Of a stretch of DNA of 64,000 bases, positions 46,277 through 59,244 are shown piece after piece (position 1 is the stretch's first letter; every line of letters begins with the position of its first letter). The stretch covers positions 7,874,001 through 7,938,000 of the forward strand of contig OZ199838.1 of the NCBI GenBank assembly GCA_964304625.1, in the 5' to 3' direction. The translations under genes were made by a program, and so were the position numbers. This stretch comes from Kudoa neothunni (Eukaryota > Cnidaria). Below the pieces are notes generated by a model that made no database searches, was not told the DNA's origin, and saw only the letters and a list, made by a program, of their open reading frames with translations.

Positions 46277-48678
46277 GGGTAATGGTGTACTTACCGGCTA
46301 CCAAAATTCGGCATGATTTCGTGATTTTTTTTCTGCCGATTTTTTCGTAGATTAAGTTCATTCACTCTAAAAAGTTGCAGCATACAAATATAAATCCATT
46401 TTTTTTGTTTCTAATGTTTCCTAAATTCGTTGTCATAATTCTTTGTATGTTGTATTAATCTCCGTTATGATACTACTTTAGGTATTGTTTTCTTGTTTTA
46501 ACCAATTTGAATTAATGTTTTTGTGAAGTTATCCTCTTTAATTATTGAAAAATGATTTTTAAAATATGTGGAATCTACTTATTTGCCGATTTAATCAATT
46601 AAAAATTGAATCATTTTATTTTGGAAATTTTCACAATATACAGATTTAAAATGGAAAAATCAAAGTTTATGAGTAATGTTACAAAAGAATTTTGGTTTTT
46701 TTTAGTTTAGAATTTTTTTATGGACAATTTTCTACCAAAAAGTAGCCAATATTTTACATTTTACGAAATGAGCTAAACATATTATTTTATTTTAACTAAT
46801 AATTTTTAAATCTTGTGGCAATTTCTTTTTCTATCTACTCCAAATGTTTCTTGTTTATGCATAAAGTTAAAACCCATTTTAACAATAATATATCTTTCTC
46901 ACAAAACGTTCAAAAATATACCTTAGGCGTAGCTAAATCAGTTAATACAAAGCTTATAGAATTATATATTTTATTACAATATTTTTAAAGTTTAATGATT
47001 TGAATGTTGTTTATTCTTTTATAATTATATTTTAACACTTTCATTATAACATAGTATATTCATTTGTAAAAGTCTTATTTGATAAAGTTGATTTTACACG
47101 TCACATATAAAATCAGACAGTTTATTCAGTTAGGTAATATTTATTAATAATATTCAAATAGTTGTTAAATAAATTGAGTTTCCCGCCCATAATAGATCGG
47201 AACCATTCTTCATGTAGGTAACTATCGAAATTTAGTCGACTCATACCTCTCTTAATTTTAAGGATCTTAAGTTTGAGCCGATCCCAACAAGATTCGATAG
47301 TATTTGAATGTGCTCCATTAATACACTAACTTTGGGGATGGTTGATTCGAATGTGATTGTAGCCTCGTTCTCAATTATTGGTATCAGAGTTTCATGATTT
47401 CTTCTTTGAACACTGAAATACCTTACCTCTTTTAGAGTCCTTTTCCCATCAGGATCAACTGAGCACAAACAAAGACCAAAAACCCAGGGACCGTCCACCC
47501 TATTCCCATATTTTTCAGAATTCGAACATAGAGCTAATTTATAAAATTTACTATCGTATAATTAAATAACATATACACATATATTCGTCGGACAATTCTC
47601 CACAATCAGGGCAATACTCACTTCCACTTCCATCCGCCTAGAAGACATAACAAATTAATTAAATTTTTTTTCTTATTACTGTCACTTCATTCTCAGGGAT
47701 AAAAATTTCCTTTGTAGAAGAATGTTTCCAAGAATCTCCATTCAAGTAACGGCCCCTGTTATTTCTTCTTTTGTCATGTAATAGACTTTCATCAATTTCA
47801 ATAATGTATCCTTCACCGCCGAATTTTTGTAGATTGAGGAAATGGTTTGTACAAATGGTTCGAATTTTAATAAACCAATTTATCATCGATTTTTTGGAGA
47901 CAGAAACCATTGATGAGATTGATTCAATAGTATTATCTAAAGATCAATAGTACTAGATCTTTAATATATTCTTGGTAGAGAATTTTTGTTTTGTTCCCTC
48001 ATTATTTCCGGTAAAAAAGGTTTTTTTGTTTGGACATAGTTTTGTTTTACATCTGTCTTATTTAATAAAAACCATTTATTGTATTTCAATTACCTTCTAC
48101 ATACGTATATAACTATGTTTTCATTATTATTTAATGAAGAAATCAATTGGCTAGTTTCCTTTCTCTTTCTTGTAGAGGTATACATTGTGCCGCAACCTCT
48201 ACAGTTTCTACATTGTTTTGGAAAGCCATGGACGATTTTTTTCGAAACCAAGAAATTAAATAGAATCCCGTTATTATTTATAAGCAAAAAAAAACTCATC
48301 GTCTGATTTCATATCAACCATTGCCGCCTTATTTTCTGAAACGTGCGTCCTTAAGCTTAAGTGATAAAATACAAACTTTAATCACATATATGCGTAACTA
48401 TATTAGATTCTAATATTATATTATTATGTGGTATATATCGCGATAAAATGTGAGAAAACATATAGTTTGAGGATCTTTTTAATTGGCGTCACGTGTTATG
48501 TTATGCTCAATTAATGGATTATGACAACGAATTTAGGAAACATTAGAAACAAAAAAAATGGATTTATATTTGTATGCTGCAACCTTTTAGAGAGAATGAA
48601 CTTAATCTACGAAAAAATTGGCGGAAAAAAATCACGACATCATGCCGAATTTTGGTAGCCGGTAAGTACACCATTACC
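46277..48678 (-). mobile_element. Merlin (ISXO2-like) transposon
   Basis: Target duplication CTTGATTA at 46269-46276 and 48679-48686 (8 bp; a 7-bp reading with GGG/CCC ends is also possible). Inverted repeats of about 165 bp start GGGTAATGGTGTACTTACCG and continue to about 46440 and from about 48519. 8-9 bp duplications are usual for Merlin. 2.4 kb, inside a Helitron-like repeat. Confidence 0.88.
47165..48299 (-). pseudogene. Merlin transposase, broken
   Basis: Minus strand. A zinc-ribbon-like start has CRNCRGCGTMYTSTRKR (about 48180-48230). The core is MVSVSKKSMINWFIKIRTIC and GGEGYIIEIDESLLHDKRRN (47770-47910, first catalytic Asp), then DGPWVFGLCLCSVDPDGKR (47440-47498) and RNHETLIPIIENEA. 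The last block, GAHSNTIESCWDRLKLKI (about 47225-47315), is in another frame. ISXO2/IS1016-type nuclease. About three frame changes; some gaps could be micro-introns. Confidence 0.82.
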
Positions 48679-48800
48679 CTTGATTAGTATATTTTAAAAG
48701 TTTTATTAATGGTTTAAAATATGCGAAAAAGTCTATGTTCGCATCTTTTGTAGCGATTTGACAAAGAATTCTATAATCAGATAGATTGAAGATTTATAAT

Positions 48801-49724
48801 TAGTGCACGCAATTTTCGACGCTATTATGCATAAAGGAGATTATACACTGATATGCGCAAACATCTCTGACTCGAAAAACACAAATTAACATTACATATA
48901 ATTATATTTTAATTTCACGATTTTAATATAATTGTTGTATCATAGAGATTTTTCCTTTCGAAAGAGATGTCCTCTCACCTGAATGAACATGCCTAATCCT
49001 AATCTCCAAAAAATTTTATTTGCGAATGAAGACAACGGTTTGTTTAAAAAATATTGTCGGAAAAATTAGCATTGCATTGCTAAAATCTTTTTTTTTCAAG
49101 CACTGTAAATAAGTGCTTATTAACGGAAGTTTTAAAACTAGAAAGTGAACGTGTTGAAGGACATTATTTTGGGGAAAAACTTCTAGGTCTAGTGTGATTA
49201 TCTATTATTTTAAATGATAACCCATCATACACATTAGCTGAAACAAGAGAAATCTTTATTTTTTGATTTTTGTGATCTCTAAATAACGAAGGGGACTAGA
49301 AGATATATGCTTTAACGATTCTATAATTCAACGATGCTTCAACAATGCAAAATGTTTTTGCACATGGTTTTGTTTTGTGGGTAAATTTAACTGGTAGCAT
49401 TTGTAAACAAATTCATTTTAAACAATTTCTAAATTAACTCAATCCTCAATAAAATGCTCCGAATTACAACTTTCCCCCATTCTTATTAAGGCGCCCTTTC
49501 CGAAACACATCGAAAAAATAAACGTCGAACCATCATAATAAAATCGCCGGTTTAAATCGATCGAAAATTGCATGCCCTAGATATATCCCATTAAATATTG
49601 TAATTACACAAAAAAACGATAAAGAAATTAATTTATGTTTAAACCAGGTACGTCCATGAGCCAAATAAGGTTTAGTTTATAATTATAGAAAATCGCATAA
49701 CTACTAATTATGAAACCCAAGTAC
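48801..49724. other. nothing recognised
   Basis: AT-rich; no gene seen. Confidence 0.4.
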
Positions 49725-50995
49725 AGTAGATGACGGCTCGTGCGCACCTGCCATGATTTAATGACTTACACAATACTGTGACTAATTAAAATGAATCGAA
49801 TAAAAGCACAACAATTATAATAAATTATTAAAACCTTAGTTTTTGTTTTAATTCGTTTTATATAAGAATTAGCTCCAATTTACTGCTCGAGGGCACTTGA
49901 AGAAAACCAAGAAGTTACGTTTTTGAAAGATAAAGTGGATATAATGCCATATTATGAAAGAATATCGAATGGGAAAACAGGTAAACTAAAATCCTCAATT
50001 ATTTTAACTTAAAATATCTATCCTCTTTTTAAATAGGATTTGGGGTAATAAAGAATCCATTATGAAGTCTCATAATGGAATGAAAATTACAAATAACCAC
50101 AAAAAATTTACTATTTCTATGAATGATGCTCTAATTTATTTGAGAAAAATGTACAAATTGTTCAGAAAACGAAATTATCAAATGTTATCTACGGTCATAG
50201 ATCTAGAGACGACGGTTTACGATTCAAGAATGTCAGAGCTTACCAGTAAAATATTAAAAACTTTTAATTATATTTTATTGAGAATATTAATTAATTTTAT
50301 GAAATTATGCATATCAATATATATTAAATTTATCTTGATTATTAACTCTTACTTCTACTTCTCATGAGTACAGAAAATAATTCATTTGTTACGCAACACT
50401 TCCTTAAGATATAATGATTCATTAAGAAAGTTTTCTGCATGTTTATATTTAAAATCGTTCAAACCTTTATGATTGCAGTAAACAATAATTTTGATTGCAA
50501 TAAAATTTGATGTGTGAATTGCATCTATTATTTTTTTAAATTTTTGTTGACAGAAATCATTGGTATTATCATCACGTCGTCTAAATGGTTTGTTTCTACA
50601 AATTAAAGTCAAGGGTCGACTAGATCAGCGCTTCCCAACTAAAACAAGACTCGCACCCCTTTGCATACGTTAAGGTGTAATAACTTAAAATTTATCAAAA
50701 ATTATTTTCAATTTTGATCGGATCTCGCACCACCTGAGACCAAAGTTCGCACCCCCAGTTGGGAACCCCGGACTAGATTAATCGCATCTTTCTTTACATG
50801 ATTGCTATAATAAAATTTTATTTTATTAATATACTTTTGAATATAAATACAAACATAGTGATAAATAAGAGAGACTAAACTGTAAGAGCCCATATTAAAA
50901 CTTTTCTTTGTCCACATGCGTCATGACGGCTCGAGGGCACCTCGAACCCAATTCCCATTTTAGTGCCCACGACCTGTCACCTACCGTATACTGGA
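49725..50995. repeat. possible transposon with inverted ends, unknown content
   Basis: GTAGATGACGGCTCGTGCGC at about 49727 is mirrored imperfectly at about 50966-50993 (GTGCCCACGACCTGTCACCT). TA lies near both. The interior has an open stretch at 50038-50367 on plus (YLRKMYKLFRKRNYQMLSTV) and a shorter one before it ending at a possible 57-nt intron (49981-50036). I do not recognise either. Could be a DNA transposon with a cargo or a host exon pair. Confidence 0.35.
50626..50770. repeat. 145-bp hAT MITE
   Basis: 8-bp duplication GACTAGAT at 50618-50625 and 50771-50778. Ends CAGCGCTTCCCAACT and AGTTGGGAACCCCG are near those of the hAT element at 37696-40245, which could have moved it. Confidence 0.88.
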
Positions 50996-51305
50996 TGTTA
51001 TACTTAATTATGTTTGTTTCTAAATTTCTCATCGACTTAAAAATAAATAATAAGTACTTACATCGAAACAGATGAATAAATTAAAGTTAAATTATTTAAT
51101 AGCCAACTACTCCATGAAAATTAACAAGATATTGAAAACAAACAAAATCATATTTCAATTCATGATTAAATGCCAGTAACACGTGAATAGGTAGGTATCT
51201 TGTTAAGAATATGATCAAAAAAGTCCTAATAATCTTTGTAAATTTATCATAACCATTCGTCGTGTAGATACGAATCCAATCGATTTTTGGTTACACTTTG
51301 AGCAT
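50996..51305. other. nothing recognised
   Basis: Left flank of the large inverted repeat; no gene seen. Confidence 0.4.
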
Positions 51306-52158
51306 TATACGAATATTTTTCGACAATTTGGTTGCTATCTTCAGGTGATGAAATATTATTTATTCTTCTCTTTATATTTTATATTTTCAACGAATTACGC
51401 CTACAACAATTTTTGCATTTGCCAGGGCTTCGGAGTAAATTTTTCTCGACAACGAATTTCTTTTTTTTTCGCTATCTATCAACCGGTAAACTGTAAAATT
51501 GGCGCTGACCCTTGATTAATACCATGATATGGAGCTGATCAAACAACACGCTAACCAGAAATCATTGCATTCTCCGAATTTCTATTAATTAATATGGTTT
51601 ATCCATTGAAACCCAGGAGTTTTATGTTTTTAATTGTGATAAGTCTGAAGATTAATCACACGCCATTTATTCTTGTATATTAAATCAGGGATTCACAAGA
51701 AAACTTAAGTTTTATTTAAATTATAAATTAAGATAAACATTTGAAAGTAACAAAAGTATTAATTGATTTTACATATTCTCCATACATAATAAAGCAGATT
51801 CATATCAAAACCTACTACCACAATGTAATAAAATAATGAAAAAATAATAGTTTAAGGAAACTAAAATTAAAAGTCAATATTAAATAAATTACAAGTAAAA
51901 AACTGCATCAATGTTGCATGCGCATACTAATGCGCGTGCCTCGATTTGAGCCGAACGAATATTAATGAAAAAAATTATACTTATAATTTGAAACAACTTT
52001 ATGGTTGTCCCATATTTTAAAATCGTGATAATTCAATTATTAATAAAATCGGAAAGATTAGAGTCGCGCAACAGGTTTTATTTTGGGAGCTACACACTAA
52101 ACAATTACCGTAATTGAATATATGGATGACGTTTCTAAGGTAACGACGTCTTTATTAA

Positions 52159-54484
52159 CCCTTTCGTACCCAAATTTTTTATTTCGTTTCACGATTTTTT
52201 TAAATATATTACAAGCACTCAATATCCTGTATTTAACGATTTTATTGTGATAAAAACTAATTCGACATAATTTCAGCTGTTTTTAATCTGGGTACTGAGG
52301 TGGACATTTGGCATCGGTGGTAAATAACGATTTTGCGCATTTAATTGCGCACAAAAACAAACAAACAAAATTTGAAAATTTCTTAGATATTTAGACTATG
52401 ATAATTTAAAAAACTGTTTCTATCTTTCACAACACGACAAAAGGAATATCATTTAGTGCATTTAAATTGAGTTTTTCGTTGGCACATTTTACATCTGGAT
52501 TTAATTGACACTATTTCAGGAAAATGCCCTACGTTATACAGTCGAATATGATTACTGAGAGGATGTGCTCTTATTGTAGATCGTTCATATTTATCATCAA
52601 TTTTTTCCAAAGAATTATTAGGAGAAGGTTTACCACGTTTTTCCGGAGCACTTGCTATTTGGTAATAACGAAGACTTTCGTTTATTTTCAATGAAAAATT
52701 CATCAAGTCTAGTCTATCTCTCTTAGGAATTTTTTAAATCTTACATTTTCGTTTGTGTAATAATCATGCATTTATAATACATGTATTGAGGGCGCAGAAG
52801 AAAATTCGCATGTAATATTTCTTACATTTATGTTTCGTTATGTAGAGCGACATCAACATATCTGAAAGGTCCACTTCTCCCATATATTGGTTATATTCGT
52901 CTACAACTGTAGGATACGGAATGTCAATCATGATTTTTTGGAGCGGCCAAATCTTTTCGCCATTTTGATCGGTTGGATTGAAGAATGGGTAGATGAGAGA
53001 ATTACAACAGATCCATCAAACCAACGCTTTATGGAAATATTATTATTAGAGTCGTGCACACTCTCAAATGCCCCTCGTCCCTGGTTTTTTAAATCAGTCT
53101 CATTCTGTAACGGACATCCTCCTGCTCTATTTTTGCGAATGGTTCCCACCGAGTAAATGCTCTTTTTTTAATAAAATTTGAAGGGGAATGAATGTAAACC
53201 AGTTGTTGAAATTGACAAAATAAATTTTGGACAAGGGAAAACTCTCGCGCAACTTTTAACCACATCAGGTTTTTTCGCATCATCAAACAAAAATCATGCA
53301 CTAGCCCCTTAACTCCACACCTCGCGAACATTTTAAATCCCCATTTCGTCGGTTTATTCGGAGCATATTGTTTCGCTTTACACCTACCTTTGAATGGAAT
53401 AATTTGCTTGTCAATTGAATTCTTTCGCCCACATTCAACTTACAAACAATTTGTTCTAATCGAATACAAAACCGGTCGAATCTTTGCAAATTTATCATAT
53501 TCTGAAGAATTCGGATTTGTGATAATTTTTGAATTATCAGTGAAGTGTAAATATTTTGAAATATTTTCGATGTGGATTCTCGACATGAACTCAGAAAAAG
53601 GTAGGTAATTTAGAGTTTTAGACCAATAGCAACGATATCTCGGTATTTTAACAATTCCCGTGGTAATCAACGTTCCTATCAACTTTTTATCTTCTTTACC
53701 AATTTGAAAACTAGAATTTTGCTGAACCGAATATAAATTTGTTTGTTCAATAATTAACAGAACCAGATCTTCATTGAAAAGGAAGTTGATATAATCTATC
53801 GGTAACTTCACTAAAAACAATATCTTCAGTCTCCGAATTATTTGGCATATTTGCAAAGGTTTCACTTATATTCCATTTAAAGGTTGGTACAACTTCCTCA
53901 TCAGAACAGTCTGAATCTTGATTATTTTCGGTGTACGCTTCAAGCACCCTTCGTTTGAGATTCTGCGTTCCAAAATCTTGAACGTATTCTTCTGGATCAG
54001 AAATATCGGCATTAGGAAATGCCACAATTTCAGTTGTCGTGTTTCCCTCTTTTGAGCATTTAAAAACCGAATCGTGATCCATGTATTCGAAAGCCGGAGA
54101 TCCACGAATGCCAAATGTCCATCCTAGTACCCACGTGTTGATTGGTCATTATCTTTTGATAGGTTGCTATATATCTTATGAAATATAGCGCACCAAACCA
54201 CGTTTTAACGTTTCACAATTTGAATTTTTTTTCGACAAGAAAAAACTGGCTACATATGCATAAATGTGAATTTCTTGTATTCCTTGTTGATTTTATGTAA
54301 GGATTACTATTAAACTTATTATAAATGCTAGGTCTCTTAGTTTACATAATCGGCCATTACTGAAAACAAACATTTAACTTTATAGAATGCTATAATTCAA
54401 CAAATTATTTAAATAAATTTAACTTACATATTTACGGGATGTTTAATTTTTTGGGTACTAGGATGTACATTTGGAATGAAAGGG
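52159..54484 (-). mobile_element. piggyBac element D (left arm)
   Basis: TTAA at 52155-52158 and 54485-54488; ends CCCTTTCGTACCCAAA and, inverted, CCCTTTCATTCCAAAT. Inner repeats of the kind GGGTACT..GGACATTTGGCAT lie near both ends. 2,326 bp. Confidence 0.9.
52449..54082 (-). pseudogene. piggyBac D transposase, broken (left arm)
   Basis: Start MDHDSVFKCSKEGNTTTE at 54082. Typical blocks: NFLFNEDLVLLIIEQTN, SKYLHFTDNS, SIDKQIIPFKGRCKAKQYAP with the first catalytic Asp, KTRDEGHLR-type shifts, and MGEVDLSDMLMSLY; the C-terminal zinc ribbon has CKMCQRKTQFKC. Breaks: one frame change near 53820, removable by a 16-nt GT..AG micro-intron; an in-frame TAA near 53440; frame changes near 53095 and 52930; a stop near 52725. 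So four or five defects. PGBD2/3-like. The same copy occurs at 57321-58954. Confidence 0.85.
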
Positions 54485-55196
54485 TTAAAATCTAAACAGT
54501 GTCTCATTGGAAAATGAAAGGTATTTGCTAGGTTGTGCTGTATTTATTGTAGTAGACGTAGCAGGCGCGCAAGGGAATGAAAACATGATGCAAACAACAA
54601 GAAATACGTCGGTAGCCGACAGACTACGAATAACTATTAATGCGCGTTATTCGTCGCGGGCTACACAGATGCTAACCTATAAACCTGCCAATTAATTTTA
54701 GCCATGATTGTTATTAGTTTATTAGTATATTTTTGGAATATTGATGGAAACTACGTTTTTCGACTATTTTAAGTATCACTACGATTTTTCTTTCAATGTA
54801 ATAATTTGTTTATTATTTCATTAATTCTTATATTGTGGTTTCGGACCACATGTAATTATTCCTAAACAACCCACAGACAGCCATGGTTCGTCTCATCTCT
54901 TTTAAGTCGAGATTTATTCTGTTTATTTATTGCAAGCAGTTCATAACGGTCGATATATTTGTATTATTATTAATTATTAATCATCTTTGCAATAAATAAT
55001 AATTTTTGATTCATTATGAACATATGATTCATTTTTATTGAATTTTTAATTTCCCTCCATATCAGAATCGGCGGCATCCTTGTGCGCATGCGCCAGGCAG
55101 GTTCGCTCTAAAGCGAGAAATCGCCTGATATTCTGTAGCTGGCGCATTCGTTTATGTTTCAAACAATATTTTCACGGCTATTTTAGTTTGAGGAAT

Positions 55197-55396
55197 NNNN
55201 NNNNNNNNNNNNNNNNNNNNNNNNNNNNNNNNNNNNNNNNNNNNNNNNNNNNNNNNNNNNNNNNNNNNNNNNNNNNNNNNNNNNNNNNNNNNNNNNNNNN
55301 NNNNNNNNNNNNNNNNNNNNNNNNNNNNNNNNNNNNNNNNNNNNNNNNNNNNNNNNNNNNNNNNNNNNNNNNNNNNNNNNNNNNNNNNNNNNNNNN
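55197..55396. other. assembly gap of 200 N
   Basis: A run of exactly 200 N, right at the inner end of the left arm; a round length suggests a placeholder, not a measured size. Confidence 0.99.
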
Positions 55397-56000
55397 AACT
55401 AAATTAATGAGATTACGTTTTTCAATGTTTTTCACCGTAGCTTTGGTTCGTATTACTATAATATTAAAAACCGAAAATAATGTTTCCATAGAATTTGAAA
55501 AGGGAGCATATGAAGGAAGAAGCATGAGAAATAATCCGAGTTATTTAACCGTTTCATCGGGTCCAACGAAATGATGTAACCGTGCATTATATCAAAAATT
55601 AAAATTATAACACCATAGTGTTAAAGGGAGAAGACTCCTTTTAGTTTTAGTTCCATCAATATTCATTGAAATGTTCCACTTTGTAGCTTTAACATACACC
55701 TGATAACCGATAACCATGCCTGATTTTAATTATCACATCCGTAGGATATGTCCTGTTTATCGCCGCAGAGATGGATAATAATGAGGAAATACCTTTAGCT
55801 GCACGCCCTCTTCTTATCTTTGTTTCTACTAAAGATCCAACATAATCCCGTGAAATAAAAGAATTTTCTTTTCAGTTGCTAACAACACTTTCATAAAATC
55901 TCAGAGATGATACATTCTTGATTAAAAATAAAATCGCAATTACGATTACTTCTTATCAGAATCGATAATTAAAGACATTAAAGCGGTGGTAGCGTAAATT
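55397..56000 (-). pseudogene. IS630/Tc1-like transposase remnant in the spacer
   Basis: Minus strand: RRGRAAKGISSLLSISAAIN (about 55770-55830) matches the SLRG...NISVVAAIN part of IS630 transposases. LLPSYAPFSNSMETLFSVFN (55460-55525) matches LPPYSPFLNPIENVFSVWK with the third acidic residue region. Decayed, and cut by the N gap. Confidence 0.7.
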
Positions 56001-56918
56001 CAATAATTTTTGTTTTTTATGCCCTTACCCAAACTAAAGTTAAAACGTTCACTATTCAATTGTTAGACTTTTATCTGGGCGATGCGAACAATTATTTCGT
56101 AAACCGCATCTAAAACCTCAAGTTTTCGTTGGTCTGTATCCGTTGATTTTCTTGTCATTCGTGTTGTTTCGATCAATTATATATATGATTAACGGGAACA
56201 CTGGTTATTCCTCAAACTAAAATAGCCGTGAAAATATTGTTTGAAACATAAACGAATGCGCCAGCTACAGAATATCAGGCGATTTCTCGCTTTAGAGCGA
56301 ACCTGCCTGGCGCATGCGCACAAGGATGCCGCCGATTCTGATATGGAGGGAAATTAAAAATTCAATAAAAATGAATCATATGTTCATAATGAATCAAAAA
56401 TTATTATTTATTGCAAAGATGATTAATAATTAATAATAATACAAATATATCGACCGTTATGAACTGCTTGCAATAAATAAACAGAATAAATCTCGACTTA
56501 AAAGAGATGAGACGAACCATGGCTGTCTGTGGGTTGTTTAGGAATAATTACATGTGGTCCGAAACCACAATATAAGAATTAATGAAATAATAAACAAATT
56601 ATTACATTGAAAGAAAAATCGTAGTGATACTTAAAATAGTCGAAAAACGTAGTTTCCATCAATATTCCAAAAATATACTAATAAACTAATAACAATCATG
56701 GCTAAAATTAATTGGCAGGTTTATAGGTTAGCATCTGTGTAGCCCGCGACGAATAACGCGCATTAATAGTTATTCGTAGTCTGTCGGCTACCGACGTATT
56801 TCTTGTTGTTTGCATCATGTTTTCATTCCCTTGCGCGCCTGCTACGTCTACTACAATAAATACAGCACAACCTAGCAAATACCTTTCATTTTCCAATGAG
56901 ACACTGTTTAGATTTTAA

Positions 56919-59244
56919 CCCTTTCATTCCAAATGTACATCCTAGTACCCAAAAAATTAAACATCCCGTAAATATGTAAGTTAAATTTATTTAAATAATT
57001 TGTTGAATTATAGCATTCTATAAAGTTAAATGTTTGTTTTCAGTAATGGCCGATTATGTAAACTAAGAGACCTAGCATTTATAATAAGTTTAATAGTAAT
57101 CCTTACATAAAATCAACAAGGAATACAAGAAATTCACATTTATGCATATGTAGCCAGTTTTTTCTTGTCGAAAAAAAATTCAAATTGTGAAACGTTAAAA
57201 CGTGGTTTGGTGCGCTATATTTCATAAGATATATAGCAACCTATCAAAAGATAATGACCAATCAACACGTGGGTACTAGGATGGACATTTGGCATTCGTG
57301 GATCTCCGGCTTTCGAATACATGGATCACGATTCGGTTTTTAAATGCTCAAAAGAGGGAAACACGACAACTGAAATTGTGGCATTTCCTAATGCCGATAT
57401 TTCTGATCCAGAAGAATACGTTCAAGATTTTGGAACGCAGAATCTCAAACGAAGGGTGCTTGAAGCGTACACCGAAAATAATCAAGATTCAGACTGTTCT
57501 GATGAGGAAGTTGTACCAACCTTTAAATGGAATATAAGTGAAACCTTTGCAAATATGCCAAATAATTCGGAGACTGAAGATATTGTTTTTAGTGAAGTTA
57601 CCGATAGATTATATCAACTTCCTTTTCAATGAAGATCTGGTTCTGTTAATTATTGAACAAACAAATTTATATTCGGTTCAGCAAAATTCTAGTTTTCAAA
57701 TTGGTAAAGAAGATAAAAAGTTGATAGGAACGTTGATTACCACGGGAATTGTTAAAATACCGAGATATCGTTGCTATTGGTCTAAAACTCTAAATTACCT
57801 ACCTTTTTCTGAGTTCATGTCGAGAATCCACATCGAAAATATTTCAAAATATTTACACTTCACTGATAATTCAAAAATTATCACAAATCCGAATTCTTCA
57901 GAATATGATAAATTTGCAAAGATTCGACCGGTTTTGTATTCGATTAGAACAAATTGTTTGTAAGTTGAATGTGGGCGAAAGAATTCAATTGACAAGCAAA
58001 TTATTCCATTCAAAGGTAGGTGTAAAGCGAAACAATATGCTCCGAATAAACCGACGAAATGGGGATTTAAAATGTTCGCGAGGTGTGGAGTTAAGGGGCT
58101 AGTGCATGATTTTTGTTTGATGATGCGAAAAAACCTGATGTGGTTAAAAGTTGCGCGAGAGTTTTCCCTTGTCCAAAATTTATTTTGTCAATTTCAACAA
58201 CTGGTTTACATTCATTCCCCTTCAAATTTTATTAAAAAAAGAGCATTTACTCGGTGGGAACCATTCGCAAAAATAGAGCAGGAGGATGTCCGTTACAGAA
58301 TGAGACTGATTTAAAAAACCAGGGACGAGGGGCATTTGAGAGTGTGCACGACTCTAATAATAATATTTCCATAAAGCGTTGGTTTGATGGATCTGTTGTA
58401 ATTCTCTCATCTACCCATTCTTCAATCCAACCGATCAAAATGGCGAAAAGATTTGGCCGCTCCAAAAAATCATGATTGACATTCCGTATCCTACAGTTGT
58501 AGACGAATATAACCAATATATGGGAGAAGTGGACCTTTCAGATATGTTGATGTCGCTCTACATAACGAAACATAAATGTAAGAAATATTACATGCGAATT
58601 TTCTTCTGCGCCCTCAATACATGTATTATAAATGCATGATTATTACACAAACGAAAATGTAAGATTTAAAAAATTCCTAAGAGAGATAGACTAGACTTGA
58701 TGAATTTTTCATTGAAAATAAACGAAAGTCTTCGTTATTACCAAATAGCAAGTGCTCCGGAAAAACGTGGTAAACCTTCTCCTAATAATTCTTTGGAAAA
58801 AATTGATGATAAATATGAACGATCTACAATAAGAGCACATCCTCTCAGTAATCATATTCGACTGTATAACGTAGGGCATTTTCCTGAAATAGTGTCAATT
58901 AAATCCAGATGTAAAATGTGCCAACGAAAAACTCAATTTAAATGCACTAAATGATATTCCTTTTGTCGTGTTGTGAAAGATAGAAACAGTTTTTTAAATT
59001 ATCATAGTCTAAATATCTAAGAAATTTTCAAATTTTGTTTGTTTGTTTTTGTGCGCAATTAAATGCGCAAAATCGTTATTTACCACCGATGCCAAATGTC
59101 CACCTCAGTACCCAGATTAAAAACAGCTGAAATTATGTCGAATTAGTTTTTATCACAATAAAATCGTTAAATACAGGATATTGAGTGCTTGTAATATATT
59201 TAAAAAAATCGTGAAACGAAATAAAAAATTTGGGTACGAAAGGG
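56919..59244 (+). mobile_element. piggyBac element D (right arm)
   Basis: Mirror copy of 52159-54484, with the same TTAA flanks. Confidence 0.9.
57321..58954 (+). pseudogene. piggyBac D transposase, broken (right arm)
   Basis: Same reading and same defects as 52449-54082 on the other strand. The shared defects show that decay came before the duplication, or that both arms are one locus assembled twice. Confidence 0.85.

Larger units (their letters stand above)
45876..48800 (+). mobile_element. Helitron-like type 2, copy 3, split by Merlin
   Basis: 45880-46276 and 48679-48800 together follow the order of 33505-34000 (GTACGCATGTGCG, then GGATTAACACCTGCTTAT, then TATATGACTTGAT). The 3' half of the family is missing. 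The Merlin element lies inside. Confidence 0.6.
51306..55196 (+). repeat. large inverted repeat, left arm (3,891 bp)
   Basis: Every checked point mirrors 56207-60097 with a constant coordinate sum of 111403. Predicted proteins in the two arms are identical residue for residue, so no indel and no visible substitution. Contains piggyBac D at 52159-54484. The inner end touches the N gap. Confidence 0.95.

Noticed and set aside
50382-50612. Minus-strand 76-codon stretch as a host exon
   Set aside because: No recognisable domain and no supporting splice context.
53390-53608. Antisense open stretch over piggyBac D
   Set aside because: Shadow of the transposase reading on the other strand.
54507-54695. 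62-codon open stretch (and its mirror 56708-56896) as a gene
   Set aside because: No family match, lies just outside piggyBac D, and length is expected by chance.
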